A stretch of DNA of 64,000 nucleotides, from positions 806,001 through 870,000 of the forward strand of contig NZ_CP114058.1 in assembly GCF_026967475.1 (NCBI RefSeq), written 5' to 3'. This stretch comes from Rouxiella chamberiensis (GTDB lineage: Bacteria > Pseudomonadota > Gammaproteobacteria > Enterobacterales > Enterobacteriaceae). The notes under the pieces were generated by a model. It did not search any database. It saw nothing but the letters and a program-made list of their open reading frames with translations, and had not been told where the DNA came from. This document shows, one piece after another, positions 47,701 to 60,563 of this stretch. The translations under genes and the position numbers were made by a program. How positions within the stretch are numbered: position 1 is the stretch's first letter; each line of letters opens with the position of its first letter.

Positions 47701-50700
47701 TCCCACGTTGTCGGTCACCACGAGATCGGTCACAGGCACCGGTCCTGTAGTGACGACGTTCAAGGTCAAGGTGGCAGCAGGACTGACGTTACCTGCGGCA
47801 TCCGTTGCCGTCACCGTGAAGGTATGCGCGCCATCCGCCAACGCTGCCGGACTGTAGTTCCAGGTTCCGGCGGCAGAGGCCGTAACAGTGGCGAGCGGTG
47901 CGCCATCCTGCAGGATGGTGACGGTACTGCCCGCTTCTGCGGTACCGCTCAGCGCCGGTGTGCTGTCATTGGTGCTGCCGTTGTCGGCAATTGGAATGGC
48001 TACCGCTCCGTTGTCGTTGCTGGCCGTAATCGTGGCCGCAATCGGTGCTTCGATGTCGATGATAACGGTAGCCGTGGCGGAGGCCACACTCACGTTACCC
48101 GCAGCATCGGTCGCACTGGCAGAGAAGTTGTGGGTGCCCGGCTCGAGATCGGCGGCCGGGGTAAATTCCCAGACACCTCCAACGGCGGTCACCGTTCCGA
48201 TGGCATCCGTACCGTCGAAGATGGTCACCAGCGCACCGTCTTCTGCCGTACCGCTCAGCGTTGGTGTCGCGTCATTGGTCGAGCCGCCGTTTGCAACCGG
48301 AACGCCCGTTTCGTCATTGGTTACCACCAGTGTGACGGCCGCTGGTGCTGCGGTATCCACGGTGAAGGTCAATGTTGGCGATGGGTCGCTCACATTGCCT
48401 GCCGCATCGGTTACCGTTACGCTCAGCGCATGGTCGCCGTTGGACAGTTGCGGGGTATTCAGGCTCCATGCGCCGGTCACCGCATCGGCAGTCACAGTAC
48501 CGATGACGGTGGTGCCATCATAAAGCGTAACCAGTGAACCCGCTTCTGCGGTACCACTTACCAGCGGCGTGTTGTCATTGGTGGACGTGCCATCCGCGAT
48601 AGGAACAGGTGTCGCTACGTCATCATTGCTGACCAGAAGGTCGATGGCCGCATCCGGTACCGTAACATCAATGGTGATAGTGATGGTATCGGAGGTGGTA
48701 ACGTTGCCCACGCCATCGGTAGTCGTGATAAAGAACCCATAGGTGCCTTCGGCAATCGCAGCGGCCGGAGTGAAACTCCATTGACCGTCGGCGCCTACGG
48801 CAACCGTTGCGAGCGGTGCGGCATTCACGCCATCATAGATGGCAATGGTGCTGCCCGCCGTCGACAGACCGCTGAAGACCGGCGTGCTGTCATTGGTAGA
48901 AGCGCCGTCCAGCAGGGCAACCAGCGTAGTGCCCGCGTCGTCGGTGATTTCCAGCGTCGAGGTGGCCGGCGGAATTCCGGCTTCGACATCCAGAACAAAC
49001 GGCGTGGCCGTACTGACGTTTCCGGCGATATCCGTAACGATAATGCTGAAGTTATGAGTGCCGTTACCCAGCGCAATCGGGGTAATGGTCCAAGTGGTAT
49101 CCTCGCCGACCACTGCGGTGCCCAGCAGCGTCGCCCCTTCATAGACACTGACCGTCGTACCGGCTTCCGCCGTACCCGAGAAGGTTGGCGTGTTGTCGTC
49201 GGTTACAGCGCCTGTCAGCAGCGGGCCTTGCGCGTCGCCCACATTGTCGGTGACCACCAGGCTGCCTACCGCATCAGGGACAACGGCATCGACAGTAATG
49301 GTGTAACCGGCCGACTGATCGCTGAGATTACCGGCGGCATCCACGGCGGCCACGGTGAAGACATGCGGCGTATTGTCAGTCAGTGCTGCAACATCGAAAC
49401 GCCACTCGCCAGCATCCGAGACGGCGGCCGTACCTACCAGCACGGCATCCTGATAAATATTGACCGTCGTTCCCGGCGTGCCCGTGCCGAGCAGTTCCGG
49501 CGTGGCATCATTGGTCAGACCGCCATTGGCAATCAGCACCAGCGAGGTGCCGTCGTTGTTGTAAATGGCGAAATCAGCCACATCGATAGGTTCAGGCGGC
49601 GTCAGATCGACCGTGAAGCTCACATTGGTCGCTGCACTGCTGTTGCCCGCCTCATCGGTCACCGTTATCGCCAGGTTATAGGTCGTGCCGTCTGCCAGGG
49701 CATCCGGCGTAAAGGTCCACACACCGGTTGTGGCATCGGCGGTGACTGTACCGAAGGTCGAGCCATCGGCGGTATTTACCAGTGTAATGGTGCTGCCAGG
49801 TTCGGCCGTGCCGCTGATAACCGGCGTTGCATCGTTGGTAATGCCGCCATTGGCGATATCCACCGGCGCGTCGCCTTCGTCATTTTGCAGCAGCAGATCG
49901 GTGACAGGTTCCGGCGCGGTGGCATCGACAGTCAGCGTGAAGGTCGGCGAATTCTCGCTGACGTTGCCCACTTCGTCGGTGACCGTGGCGTAAAACGTAT
50001 GAGTGCCGTCCGTCAAGGCCGGTGAGACCAGACTCCAGGTGCCATCCTCCAGCGCGACCGTCGTGCCGACCACCTGCTGATTTTCGTCATAGACGGTGAC
50101 TACGCTTCCGGCTTCCGCCGCACCGCTCAGCAGCGGCGTGTTGTCATTGGTGGTGGTGTTTTCTTCAACGGGTACACCCGGTGCCACGTTGTCATTGGTC
50201 AGAGTCAACGTCGTGGCATCCGGCGCCACGGTATCGACGGTAAAGGTGAGGGTTTGCGGTGCGCTGACGTTACCGGCGGCATCGACAACCTCCACAGTCA
50301 GCGTATAGGCCACATCGTCGAGAGGCTCTGTCAGCGTTACCGTCCAGGTTCCATCGGTGCCTACGGTGGCTGTGCCGAGCAAGGTATCGCCATTGGATAC
50401 ATTGACCACGCTACCCGCCGCAGCCGTACCGGAAATCAGTGGCGTGCTGTCATTGGTGTAGGTCACGCCGTCGATGACGACGACCGCCGAGCCATTGTCG
50501 TTGGCGAGCGTCAGGTCCGCCGCGGCATCAGGCTGTACGGTGTCTATTTCCACATTGATGACCGCAGGCGCACTGACATTGCCGGCAGGATCTGTAGCCG
50601 TTACATTCAGCGCATGCAGACCGTCGGTCAGTGGCGTGCCGTCCGGAACGGTGAAACTCCAGATTCCGGTATCATCAACGGTGATGGTCCCGAGAGGCGC

Positions 50701-53700
50701 GGCGGTGAGATCGTCACCGTCATAAATATTGATGATGCTGCCCGCCTCGGCCGTACCGGTGAGGACTGGCGTGTTGTCGTTGGTCAGACCGCCATCGACA
50801 ATGGCAACCGGATCGGCGGCCTGATTATTGCTAAGGGCAAGGTCTGCGACGGTAGGCGCTACGGTATCAATGGTGAGCGTAACCGGATCGCTTGCGGCAC
50901 TGACGTTACCGACCGGGTCCGTTACGGTAACGGTGAACGCGTAGGTACCATCGCTCAGCGTTGGCGTGTAGCTCCAGTTACCGTCTGCATCCGCCGTTGT
51001 CGTTGCCAGCACGACATTGTCTTCCAGAATGGTAATGGTGCTGTTGGCCTCGGCCGTACCGCTCAGAACCGGCGTGTTGTCGTTGGTGACGCCGCCTTCG
51101 GCAATCGCAACCGGCGTTGCGCCGCTGTCGTTGCTGAAGACCAGATCCTGCGCGACATCAGGCGCGATAGTATCGATTTGGAAACCAATGGCCGGTGAGG
51201 CAGGACTTTCATTGCCCGCAGGGTCAACCACAACGGCGGTCAGGCTGTGAGGGCCGTCATCCAGTTGCGGCAGGGTAAAGCTCCAGCTGCCGTCGGCGGC
51301 AACCGTGGCGGTACCTATCACCACGCCGTTGTCCAGCACATTGACGGTACTGCCCGTTTCTGCGCTGTTGGCCCCTCCGCTATAAACCGGGGTACTGTCA
51401 TTGGTGAAATCACCGTCGAGAATCGGCACCAGCGTGTTGCCTTCATTGTTGCTGAGCAAGACGGCGGTCGCTTCGGTTGGCGCGACGGTATCGATGATCA
51501 GATCAAGAGGCGCGGATACCGGACTGACGTTGCCAGCCGGATCGGTCACCGTGGTAGTAAAGGTGTGCACACCGTCGTCAAGCGGGTCGGTAACGGTAAA
51601 GGTCCAGTTGCCGTCCGCATCGACGAGGGCAGTCCCAATCACGTTGCCATTTTCGGACACGGTAACCGTGCTGCCGACTTCCGCAGTGCCGCTCAATACC
51701 GGTGTCGTGTCGTTGGTGGCTCCCGTTGTGACCGGTGTCGGGGTCGCGCCTTCATCGTTGCTGATAACGATATTGGTCGCCGTCTCCGGAGAGGTGATAT
51801 CGACGGTGAAGGTGATGGGGTCGGTGGCAGGGCTGCTGTTACCGGCAGGATCCGTTACCGTGGCGGTAATGCTGTGCGCACCTTCGCCAAGCTCTGGCGT
51901 GTTGAAAGTCCAGGTGCCGTCATCGCCGACGATAGCGGTACCGAGCGGGGTATCGCCATCAGAAACGGTGACGGTGCTGCCTGGCTCTGCGGTACCGCTC
52001 AGCACAGGTGCGACATCGTTGATGACCGCATCTGCGCTAATCACCACCCCGTCATCGTTGGTCAGCACAACGTCTGTTGCGGCCTCCGGCGGAAGTCAGG
52101 TCAATGGTGATGGTCAGTGGGTCGGCCGCCGGACTGGTATTGCCCGCCGCATCCGTTACAGTCGTGGTCAGGGTGTGATCGCCTTCGGCCAGTTCTGGCA
52201 GGGTGTAGCTCCAGTTACCCTCGGCATCTACCGGAACTGTGACCGGTGTACCGCCATCGAGAACCAGCGTTACGGTACTGCCCGTTTCTGCCCAGCCGGT
52301 CAGCACCGGCGTCGTATCGTTGGTCGCGCCCGTGGTGATAGGCACCAGCGTGCCGGTGGTATCATTGTTGAAGACAAGACTGACTGCCGCCGCCGGCGGC
52401 TGGGTGTCCACGGAGAAACTGATGGCGTCGGATGCCGGACTGGTATTCCCGGCGGCATCGCTAACCGTGGTGGTCAGACTGTGGTCGCCTTCGGTCAGCA
52501 CCGGCGTGGTGAAACTCCAGTTGCCGTCTGCATCCACCGGCACCGTACCGAGTGTTGTGGTGCCATCCAGAATGGTGACCGTCGAACCTGGCTCTGCGGT
52601 ACCGCTCAATACCGGCGTAGTATCATTGGTTGCGCCGCCGGTAACAGGCACAGGCGTGCCGCTTTGGTCATTGCTCAGCACCACATCCGCCGCCGCATCC
52701 GGCACCAGCGAGTCGATGGTGATGGTGATATTGCCGGAGTCGGCAACGTTACCCGCGGCGTCCGTGGCGGTGGCATGGAAGACATAAACGCCGTCGGCGA
52801 GCGTGGTGGTATCGAACTGCCATTGTCCGCTGGCATCGGCGGTGACTGTGCCCAGCTCGACATCGCCGTTAAAGATAACCACTGTGCTGTTCGGCGTAGC
52901 CAGCCCGCTCAACGTTGGCGTGGTGTCCTTGGTAAAGGCGCCGTCGGCCAGCAGGACCAGCGTACTGCCGGAGTCATCGGTGATTTGCAGGGAACTGGTC
53001 GCCGGAGGTAAATCGGCATCCACGGTCAGGTCGAACGCCGGGGTGGCCGTACTGACATTGCCCGCCGGATCGGTCACGGTCAGTGTCAGACTGTGGTCGC
53101 CATTGCTCAGCGCAGGCGGGGTATAGCTCCAGTTGCCGTCCGCGTCGACGGTAACGGTGCCAAGCAGCGTGGTGCCATCATAGACATTCACTGTCGAGTT
53201 GGCTTCGGCCTGACCACTTAGCGTTGGCGTATTGTCATCAGTGATGGCGCCGGAAGCCAGTGGACCTGTGCTATCGCCGACATCATCAGTGACGATAAGA
53301 CCGGTAACGGCCGCAGGTGGCTGGGTATCAACGGTGAAGGTAATCGGGTCTGAAGGCGTACTGACATTGCCTGCCGGGTCGGTCACGGTCGTGGTAATGC
53401 TGTGATCGCCCTCGGTGAGGGTAGGGGAGGTAAAGCTCCAGTTGCCATCGTCGCCGACGGTGACGGTACCCAGCTGGGTATCGCCGTCACTGATGGTAAC
53501 GACTGTGCCAGGCTCGGCGGTGCCGCTCAGTACCGGCGTGGTGTCATTGGTTGCCCCGCCCGGGGTAACAGGGACGGCTGTGCTGCCTTCGTCATTGCTC
53601 AGTTGCAGATCGGCGGCAGGTTCCGGCACCAGCGTATCGATGATGATGGTGATATTGCCGGAGTCGACAATATTTCCATCGGTATCCGTAGCGGTAGCAT

Positions 53701-55504
53701 GGAAGACGTAGGTGCCATCGGGGAGGTCGGTTGTATCAAACTGCCACTGTCCATCGGCATCCGCCGTCACAGTGCCCAATTCGACATCGCCGTTATAGAT
53801 AACGACCGTTGCGTTGGCGGCTGCCAGACCGCTCAGTGTCGGGGTGTTGTCGCGTGTGTAGTCGCCATCGTTCAGCTGTACCAGTGTGCTGCCGGTGTCA
53901 TCGGTGATTTCCAGTGACGTTGTGGCAGGAGGCAGGGCGGCATCAATGTTGACCGTAAAGGCATCGGATTCCACGCTGACATTGCCTGCGGCATCGGTCA
54001 CGGTAGTGGTAATGCTGTGAGGACCGTTGGTCAGTTCCGGCGTCGTGAAGGTCCAGTTGCCCTCGGCATCGACTACCGCACTGCCGAGTAGGGTGTCGCC
54101 ATCGTAAACGCTGACGGTGGTCCCCGCTTCCGCCTGACCGCTGAAGGTCAGCGTGCTGTCATTGGTTTCGGCACCTGGTTGAATCTCGCCGGCATCATCG
54201 CTGACCAGCAAACCGGTGACTGCGTCAGGTGCGAGGGTATCGACCGTGAAGGTCAGCGTGGTGGCAGGGCTGACGTTGCCTGCAATATCGGTTGCCGTAA
54301 TGCTGAGAGTATGGCTGCCTTCGCCCAGTGCAGGGCTGGTGAAATTCCAGGTTCCGTCAGCGCCGACGAGAACGGTGCCGAGAACGGTTGTGCCGTCGGA
54401 AATGGTTACCGTACTTCCGGCTTCGGCTGTACCTGACAGAATAGGTGTACTGTCATTGGTCACACCGTTTTGAGTAATGGGCAGGGCCACCGCACCGTCA
54501 TTATTGATAACGGAAAGGTCACCAATGGCATCGGGTGCCAGCGTATCGACGGTGAACTCGACAGGATCGGTCGCGGTGCTGGTATTGCCCGCAGGGTCGG
54601 TCACGGTCACTGTGAGGCTGTGCTGTCCGTCGGTCAAGGCCGCGGTCGTAAAGCTCCAGGTTCCGTCAGCGCCCACGGTTACCGTACCGAGCAATGTCGT
54701 ACCATCGTAGATGCTGACTGTACTGCCTGCTTCAGCGGTACCGCTCAAGGTTGGTGTATTATCGTCAGTAGTCGTGCCATTGGTGATAGCCCCTTGCACG
54801 GCACCGACATCATCGGTAATCAGCAGGTCTGCAACCGGACTTGGCGGGGTAGTGTCATCGCCACCGCCATTGTCACCACCGCCGTTATCACCGCCGCCGT
54901 TGTCACCACCGCCGTTATCGCCACCGCCGTTGTCGCCACCGCCGTTGTCACCACCGCCGTTGTTACCGCCGCCGTTGTCGCCACCGCCGTTGTCACCGCC
55001 GCCGTTGTTACCGCCGCCGTTATTACCGCCGCCGTTGTTGCCACCGCCGTTGTCACCGTCCCCGTTGTTATTGTCGTTATTGGAATCATGACCACCATTT
55101 GAACTGCCAATCAGTGCAGCCAGTCCTGCCAGCCCGACGCCCGCCGCAGCTAGACCGATAATGGCGTTGTCACTCAGGCCATCTTCCGCCAGCAGGGCAT
55201 CGGTACTGTCAATGGAAACGTAGTGGAAACCTTCAGTGCCGGGATCCTGGACCCACCATAATGCACCGTGTTCGTCTTGCAAGACCAGGGAGCTTTCGCC
55301 ATTCGGACCATAAAAACCATGAATTACAAGGGTTTCACCAGATTTTGTGGTGACGACCAAATCATTGCCATTGCGTGTGAAAGACTTAATATCAGATTGG
55401 TTAAGATTAAGCTTTACCAAACTGGGAGCGGTCAAATTAACCTGATTGCCACTCAGTTCAGAAGCAATTGAACCACCTTTAGGCGTTACAGAGATATTAT
55501 TCAT
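44776..55504 (-). CDS. Giant BapA-type RTX biofilm adhesin, frameshifted in this sequence
   Basis: Read in two frames (55504 to 52052, and 52068 to 44776). Deleting one A from the pair at 52093-52094 joins them as IDLTPPEAATDVVLTNDDG and gives 10,728 nt, or 3575 residues. Domain order from the N terminus: BapA prefix-like domain (residues 1-115; SGNQVNLTAPSLVKLNL), a hydrophobic helix (NAIIGLAAAGVGLAGLAALIG) that may serve outer-membrane retention, an (N/D)NGGG linker (about residues 151-215), about 28 Ig-like domains of about 95-100 residues (TNDxTPxLSGTAE...DAAGNVS), VCBS-type domains, then an RTX-type segment GTAGADTLTGGAYDD and a type I secretion C-terminal signal. The start is chosen at MNNISVTPKGG. 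It is secreted through the co-transcribed type I system and should mediate surface and cell-cell adhesion. Confidence 0.9.
54860..55054 (-). repeat. Coding minisatellite: 13 units of 15 bp in the adhesin linker
   Basis: Thirteen head-to-tail copies encode DNGGG or NNGGG. Unit length is a multiple of three, so gain or loss of units would change linker length but not the frame. Two unit types differ at the first codon (GAC or AAC/AAT). Confidence 0.9.
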
Positions 55505-55560
55505 GTTATCGAGATCCCGCGCAGTTATTAAAATCCATAAAACGCTTAGCATCCGTAGAC

Positions 55561-55592
55561 ACTGTTTTGACAGTAAATAGTCGTCACGACTA
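55561..55592. promoter_or_regulatory. Two adjacent inverted repeats upstream of the adhesin (putative operator sites)
   Basis: ACTGT-TTTG-ACAGT at 55561-55574 and TAGTCG-TCA-CGACTA at 55578-55592 are both perfect dyads, 57-88 bp before the adhesin start codon. They may be regulator sites or part of the leader RNA structure. The regulator is unknown. Confidence 0.35.
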
Positions 55593-56806
55593 TCCACTTC
55601 CTCTCTTGCTCGACCCCATAGAATTGACCTATGAAATCGCTACGAGCCTTTTTAAACCGCCACGCAGATACCCGATGGGCGCTATCGCCAGCGCGCAAAG
55701 GGTATCAAGTCAGTAAAGGGAAGCGCTCGACATGCAGCGCCTTGAAAATCCTCGGAGAGAGGCGGTAAACACACGCCGGACAATGGTGGAATCTTCGAGC
55801 CTGCGTTCAAATGAGCCGTCTTTATTGTTGACGGTCTCCTGGAAAGCGGGCCTGAACTCCTGCAAACATTGTTATTCATGCTCCGATAAAACCCTTTCTG
55901 GTCTAGCTGAATAATTTTGGTCTGGTGAGGAATGACTGCCATTTCGTCGACATTACACCGACAGAAAAACTAACATGTTGTTAGGAAAGCATTTTTATAG
56001 ATAACTGCGTCGTTCGAAATCCGCTATTCATTGTTGAAATCTACCGGCGGATATCTGTTTCCGCTCATGAATAATCAGAAGACAGATTGACCCGCTCATC
56101 GCGTAATTCCTTATGTCTTTGATAGAGATAAGAGACGTCTTTTCTCGTACAAAAGTGGGAATACATCGATTGCGCTTAATACATTAACGTTAGCTGGTTA
56201 GAAAGCTTACACATTGAAAAAGAGATTAACGTATAACTTACAATTTGAAAAATAGGCTACAGCAATTGGTTGTCTGTGGATTGATTGCTAAAAGCAATCA
56301 TTGGATTAATCACTTGTCCTTATATTTCGAAGGAGAATTATCACCTAGAAATAATAAGAACTTGCGATTTCACCGACTTGACAAAATTTAAAAATTAGAA
56401 GTATTTGATTTTTATATATAAATCTTCATTAGTTCAATGGGAGCAATGAAAGTGATGGATTAATCACTCACTCATTTCCGCCCAATAAAAAATATATTTC
56501 CCGCCGCTGGATTAATTTTCATTACGTCACTATTCAATTCTTAATGTTTAAATTTCGCTTATACATCACAAAAATACATAATAGGTTGGCAAATAAACAT
56601 TAGCTGAATCGTTACATATTCTGCGAATAGTCAAGAATGACTAAAGAGTGAAATAACGCAAGGGAAGGGAAAGACAGGGAGACGCAATCAAAGAATATTG
56701 TCTGGGAAAAATTTATATAAAAAGTGAGCGCGATCGCAATATTTCTTGCAGAGTGAGAGGTTTGTCGAGGTGTGCAGAGTCGAGATAAACGTGGGGTTTG
56801 GTCAAT

Positions 56807-56834
56807 ATAAAAATCCACGCCGAAACGTGGATTT
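56807..56834 (-). terminator. Rho-independent terminator after ychF
   Basis: AAATCCACG (56811-56819) pairs with CGTGGATTT (56826-56834) around a CCGAAA loop; on the minus strand the stem is followed by T residues. It lies about 58 bp after the ychF stop. Confidence 0.8.
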
Positions 56835-56891
56835 ACGAGAGGTTCTAGATGGGGCATTGACGAATACATGCCTCAACACGCAACCTGCAAG

Positions 56892-57983
56892 TTAGACGTT
56901 GAACAGGAAGTTCATTACGTCGCCGTCTTTCACGATATAGTCTTTACCTTCTGAACGCATCTTGCCGGCTTCTTTCGCGCCTTGCTCGCCCTTGAAGGCA
57001 ACAAAGTCGTCGAAACCGATGGTTTGCGCACGGATAAAGCCTTTCTCGAAGTCGGTGTGGATCTTGCCGGCAGCTTGTGGCGCGGTCGCGCCAACAGGGA
57101 TGGTCCAGGCGCGAACTTCTTTCACGCCAGCGGTGAAGTAGGTTTGCAGGTTCAGCAACTCGTAACCCGCGCGGATCACGCGGTTAAGGCCCGGCTCTTC
57201 CAGACCCAGTTCGGCCATGAACTCGGCGCGGTCTTCATCTTCAAGCTCGGCGATGTCGGACTCGACGGCGGCACACACGGCAACCACCACAGAACCTTCG
57301 GCATCGGCAATTGCACGAACTTTATCGAGATACGGGTTGTTTTCGAAACCGTCTTCGTTGACGTTGGCGATATACATGGTTGGCTTCAGCGTCAGGAAGC
57401 TCAGGTAGCGGATGGCCGCCTTGTCTTCATCGCTCAGGTTCAACGCGCGCAGCATACCGGCCTGCTCGAGATGCGGCAGGCATTTTTCCAGCGCAGCCAG
57501 TTCGGCTTTTGCGTCTTTGTCGCCGCCTTTGGCTTTCTTCTGCACACGGTGAATGGCGCGCTCGCAGGTATCGAGGTCGGACAACGCCAGTTCGGTGTTG
57601 ATGACGTCGATGTCGTCGGCAGGGTCAACCTTGTTGTTCACGTGAATGATATTGTCGTTTTCGAAACAACGCACAACGTGGCCGATAGCTTCGGTTTCAC
57701 GGATGTTGGTCAGGAACTGGTTACCCAGACCTTCGCCTTTTGACGCGCCTTTGACCAGACCGGCGATATCAACGAATTCCATCGTGGTTGGTACAACGCG
57801 TTGAGGCTTGACTATCTCGGACAGTTTGTCGAGACGTGGGTCAGGCATAGGTACGACACCGGTATTTGGCTCGATGGTACAGAACGGGAAATTGGCCGCC
57901 TCGATACCCGCTTTGGTCAGCGCATTGAACAGAGTTGATTTACCGACGTTCGGCAGGCCGACGATACCGCATTTGAATCCCAT
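56892..57983 (-). CDS. ychF: Redox-regulated ATPase YchF (OLA1 family)
   Basis: A 363-residue P-loop protein of the Obg-related family that prefers ATP. P-loop [14 protein letters not shown] lies at residues 8-21, switch II region [22 protein letters not shown] near residue 70 and the TGS-like C-terminal domain ends MNFLLFN-type. E. coli YchF is also 363 residues. It binds ribosomes and affects oxidative stress responses. Located next to pth as in other Enterobacterales. Confidence 0.97.
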   Translation of the reverse strand: MGFKCGIVGLPNVGKSTLFNALTKAGIEAANFPFCTIEPNTGVVPMPDPRLDKLSEIVKPQRVVPTTMEFVDIAGLVKGASKGEGLGNQFLTNIRETEAIGHVVRCFENDNIIHVNNKVDPADDIDVINTELALSDLDTCERAIHRVQKKAKGGDKDAKAELAALEKCLPHLEQAGMLRALNLSDEDKAAIRYLSFLTLKPTMYIANVNEDGFENNPYLDKVRAIADAEGSVVVAVCAAVESDIAELEDEDRAEFMAELGLEEPGLNRVIRAGYELLNLQTYFTAGVKEVRAWTIPVGATAPQAAGKIHTDFEKGFIRAQTIGFDDFVAFKGEQGAKEAGKMRSEGKDYIVKDGDVMNFLFNV

Positions 57984-58130
57984 GTTTTATATCACCTTAA
58001 TTTCTTGATAATCAGGCAGTTAACATATTCTGCCTAATGTAATGACCATAATTCCGCTCATTATACACAGTTTGGCTGATGAACTCGATCCGCATCGCTT
58101 TTCAGGCCGCACCTCGCCTTGCCAGAGGCG

Positions 58131-58724
58131 CTATCTAGCCTCGGCACGGAAGCTGTGCAATCGGTTCATCGCCTTCAGTATTCCGTCTTTCATCAGGATA
58201 TCGGTACAGCGCAGCGATTCGTCGATGGCATCGTCAATTAGACGCTGCTCGCTGGCTGGCGGTTTGCCCAGCACGAAACCGACCACTTTGTTGCGATCGC
58301 CGGGATGACCGATGCCGATGCGCAGACGGTAGAAGTTCGGATTGTTGCCGAGTTTGCTTTGGATATCTTTCAGCCCGTTATGACCGCCGTTTCCGCCGCC
58401 AAGCTTAATTTTCGCGGTGCCCGGAAGAAAGTCCAGTTCGTCATGGGCAACCAGTATTTCTTCAGGTTCGATACGATAAAAGTTGGCCATCGCACTGACC
58501 GCCTTGCCGCTGAGATTCATAAAGGTTGTCGGCACCAGCAGGCGAACGTCGTTGCCATTCAACGACAAACGTGCGGTGTAGCCGAAGAATTTAGGCTCTT
58601 CCTTTAACTGTTGGTTATGCTGACGCGCCAGTAAATCAACATACCAGGCACCGGCGTTGTGGCGGGTCTGGGCATATTCAGCGCCTGGATTCGCCAGGCC
58701 AACGATTAATTTTATGCTGCTCAC
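58131..58724 (-). CDS. pth: Peptidyl-tRNA hydrolase
   Basis: A 197-residue enzyme; the start is a GTG at 58724 ([21 protein letters not shown]), which aligns with E. coli Pth residue 1. A longer in-frame ATG start (58802) would add 26 unconserved residues. Catalytic and binding signatures: His in [11 protein letters not shown] near residue 22, FMNLSGKAV near residue 69, VAHDELD near residue 94 and [12 protein letters not shown] near residue 111. It releases peptides from peptidyl-tRNA. Directly upstream of ychF on the same strand. Confidence 0.96.
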   Translation of the reverse strand: MSSIKLIVGLANPGAEYAQTRHNAGAWYVDLLARQHNQQLKEEPKFFGYTARLSLNGNDVRLLVPTTFMNLSGKAVSAMANFYRIEPEEILVAHDELDFLPGTAKIKLGGGNGGHNGLKDIQSKLGNNPNFYRLRIGIGHPGDRNKVVGFVLGKPPASEQRLIDDAIDESLRCTDILMKDGILKAMNRLHSFRAEAR

Positions 58725-59021
58725 GGTTCTCTTCGCTTCTCGAGGAAATAATCTGGCCGCTAGTTTACCCGCGCTTTGCCGCTGTGCCAAACCACAAGCC
58801 AAATAAACCGGGTTTCGTTCAGTATTGAATAGTTACAAATATTAACTATTCAAAATTCAACCAGATATACAAATTTTAAGTAAAGATTTGTCATTATCTC
58901 TCTCCACTCTGTGATCCTCCCCGCAACCCACGCGTGACCCGCAGACTATAATTTAATCAGGATGCAGAAGGGCAATCGGCTTTTCGCAGGGATTTCATTA
59001 AAGGATTACCGGAGGTGACGT

Positions 59022-59294
59022 ATGAGACGTAAAAATGCAGCGGTTTGCGGTAACGTGTTGATGGGCGTCGGATTAGTGACGATGGTAGGCGGTATCGCAT
59101 TCTCGATACTCAGTCAGTTACCCGAGCTGGGTCTGCCGGCCAACATGACGCAGGGCGCCATCATGGCTATCTTCATCGGCGCGCTGTTGTGGCTGGTAGG
59201 CGCACGCGTCGGCGGACGTGAAGCCGTCGCCGACCGCTATTACTGGGTGCGTCATTACGACGCGCGCTGTCGCAAAAACCATCGTCATCCCTAA
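59022..59294 (+). CDS. ychH: Stress-induced inner-membrane protein YchH
   Basis: A 90-residue protein with two membrane segments (about residues 11-30 and 44-62) and a basic C-terminal tail, as in YchH (DUF2583). GGAGGTGA is a strong ribosome site 5 bases before the ATG. E. coli ychH is induced by cadmium, acid and peroxide stress. It lies between pth and prs; the dauA gene found there in E. coli is absent. Confidence 0.93.
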   Translation: MRRKNAAVCGNVLMGVGLVTMVGGIAFSILSQLPELGLPANMTQGAIMAIFIGALLWLVGARVGGREAVADRYYWVRHYDARCRKNHRHP

Positions 59295-59341
59295 TCAATG
59301 ATTTCTGTCATAACGCTACAAGATTTCTGTCTTGACACAAC

Positions 59342-59378
59342 AAAAAGCCCCGACCGATTTCCCGGCCGGGGCTTTTTT
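59342..59378. terminator. Bidirectional terminator between ychH and prs
   Basis: A GC-rich stem (GCCCCGACCG with CGGCCGGGGC, one mismatch) is flanked by A5 and T6 runs, so it works on both strands. It serves ychH from the left and prs from the right. Confidence 0.88.
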
Positions 59379-59406
59379 CGTTAATCAACACGACAGGCGC
59401 CGTGGA

Positions 59407-60501
<1,095 letters not shown>

Positions 60502-60563
60502 TTAAAACAAAAATTCCGAGAGGCTGGCAAAGAACAGACACAATAACGGGAAACTGTGACGCT

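Larger units (their letters stand above)
55505..56891. other. 1.4-kb gene-free region upstream of the adhesin
   Basis: Between the adhesin start and the ychF stop. No frame here resembles a protein I know. The part from about 56000 to 56800 is strongly AT-rich, which fits a silenced accessory promoter region. It contains two small inverted repeats near the adhesin (55561-55592) and the ychF terminator (56807-56834). I see no tRNA, insertion-sequence end or CRISPR-like repeat. Confidence 0.5.

Noticed and set aside
46219..53011. Long plus-strand open frames (for example 46219-47205, 48781-50025, 51401-53011) opposite the adhesin
   Set aside because: They mirror the repeated Ig-domain codons; their translations are repetitive, with no recognisable domains or ribosome sites.
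54860..55054. CRISPR-like direct repeats
   Set aside because: The 15-bp units are head-to-tail with no spacers and encode the adhesin linker.
55682..55942. An 86-residue minus-strand frame upstream of the adhesin
   Set aside because: No domain, no conserved start context, low-complexity composition.
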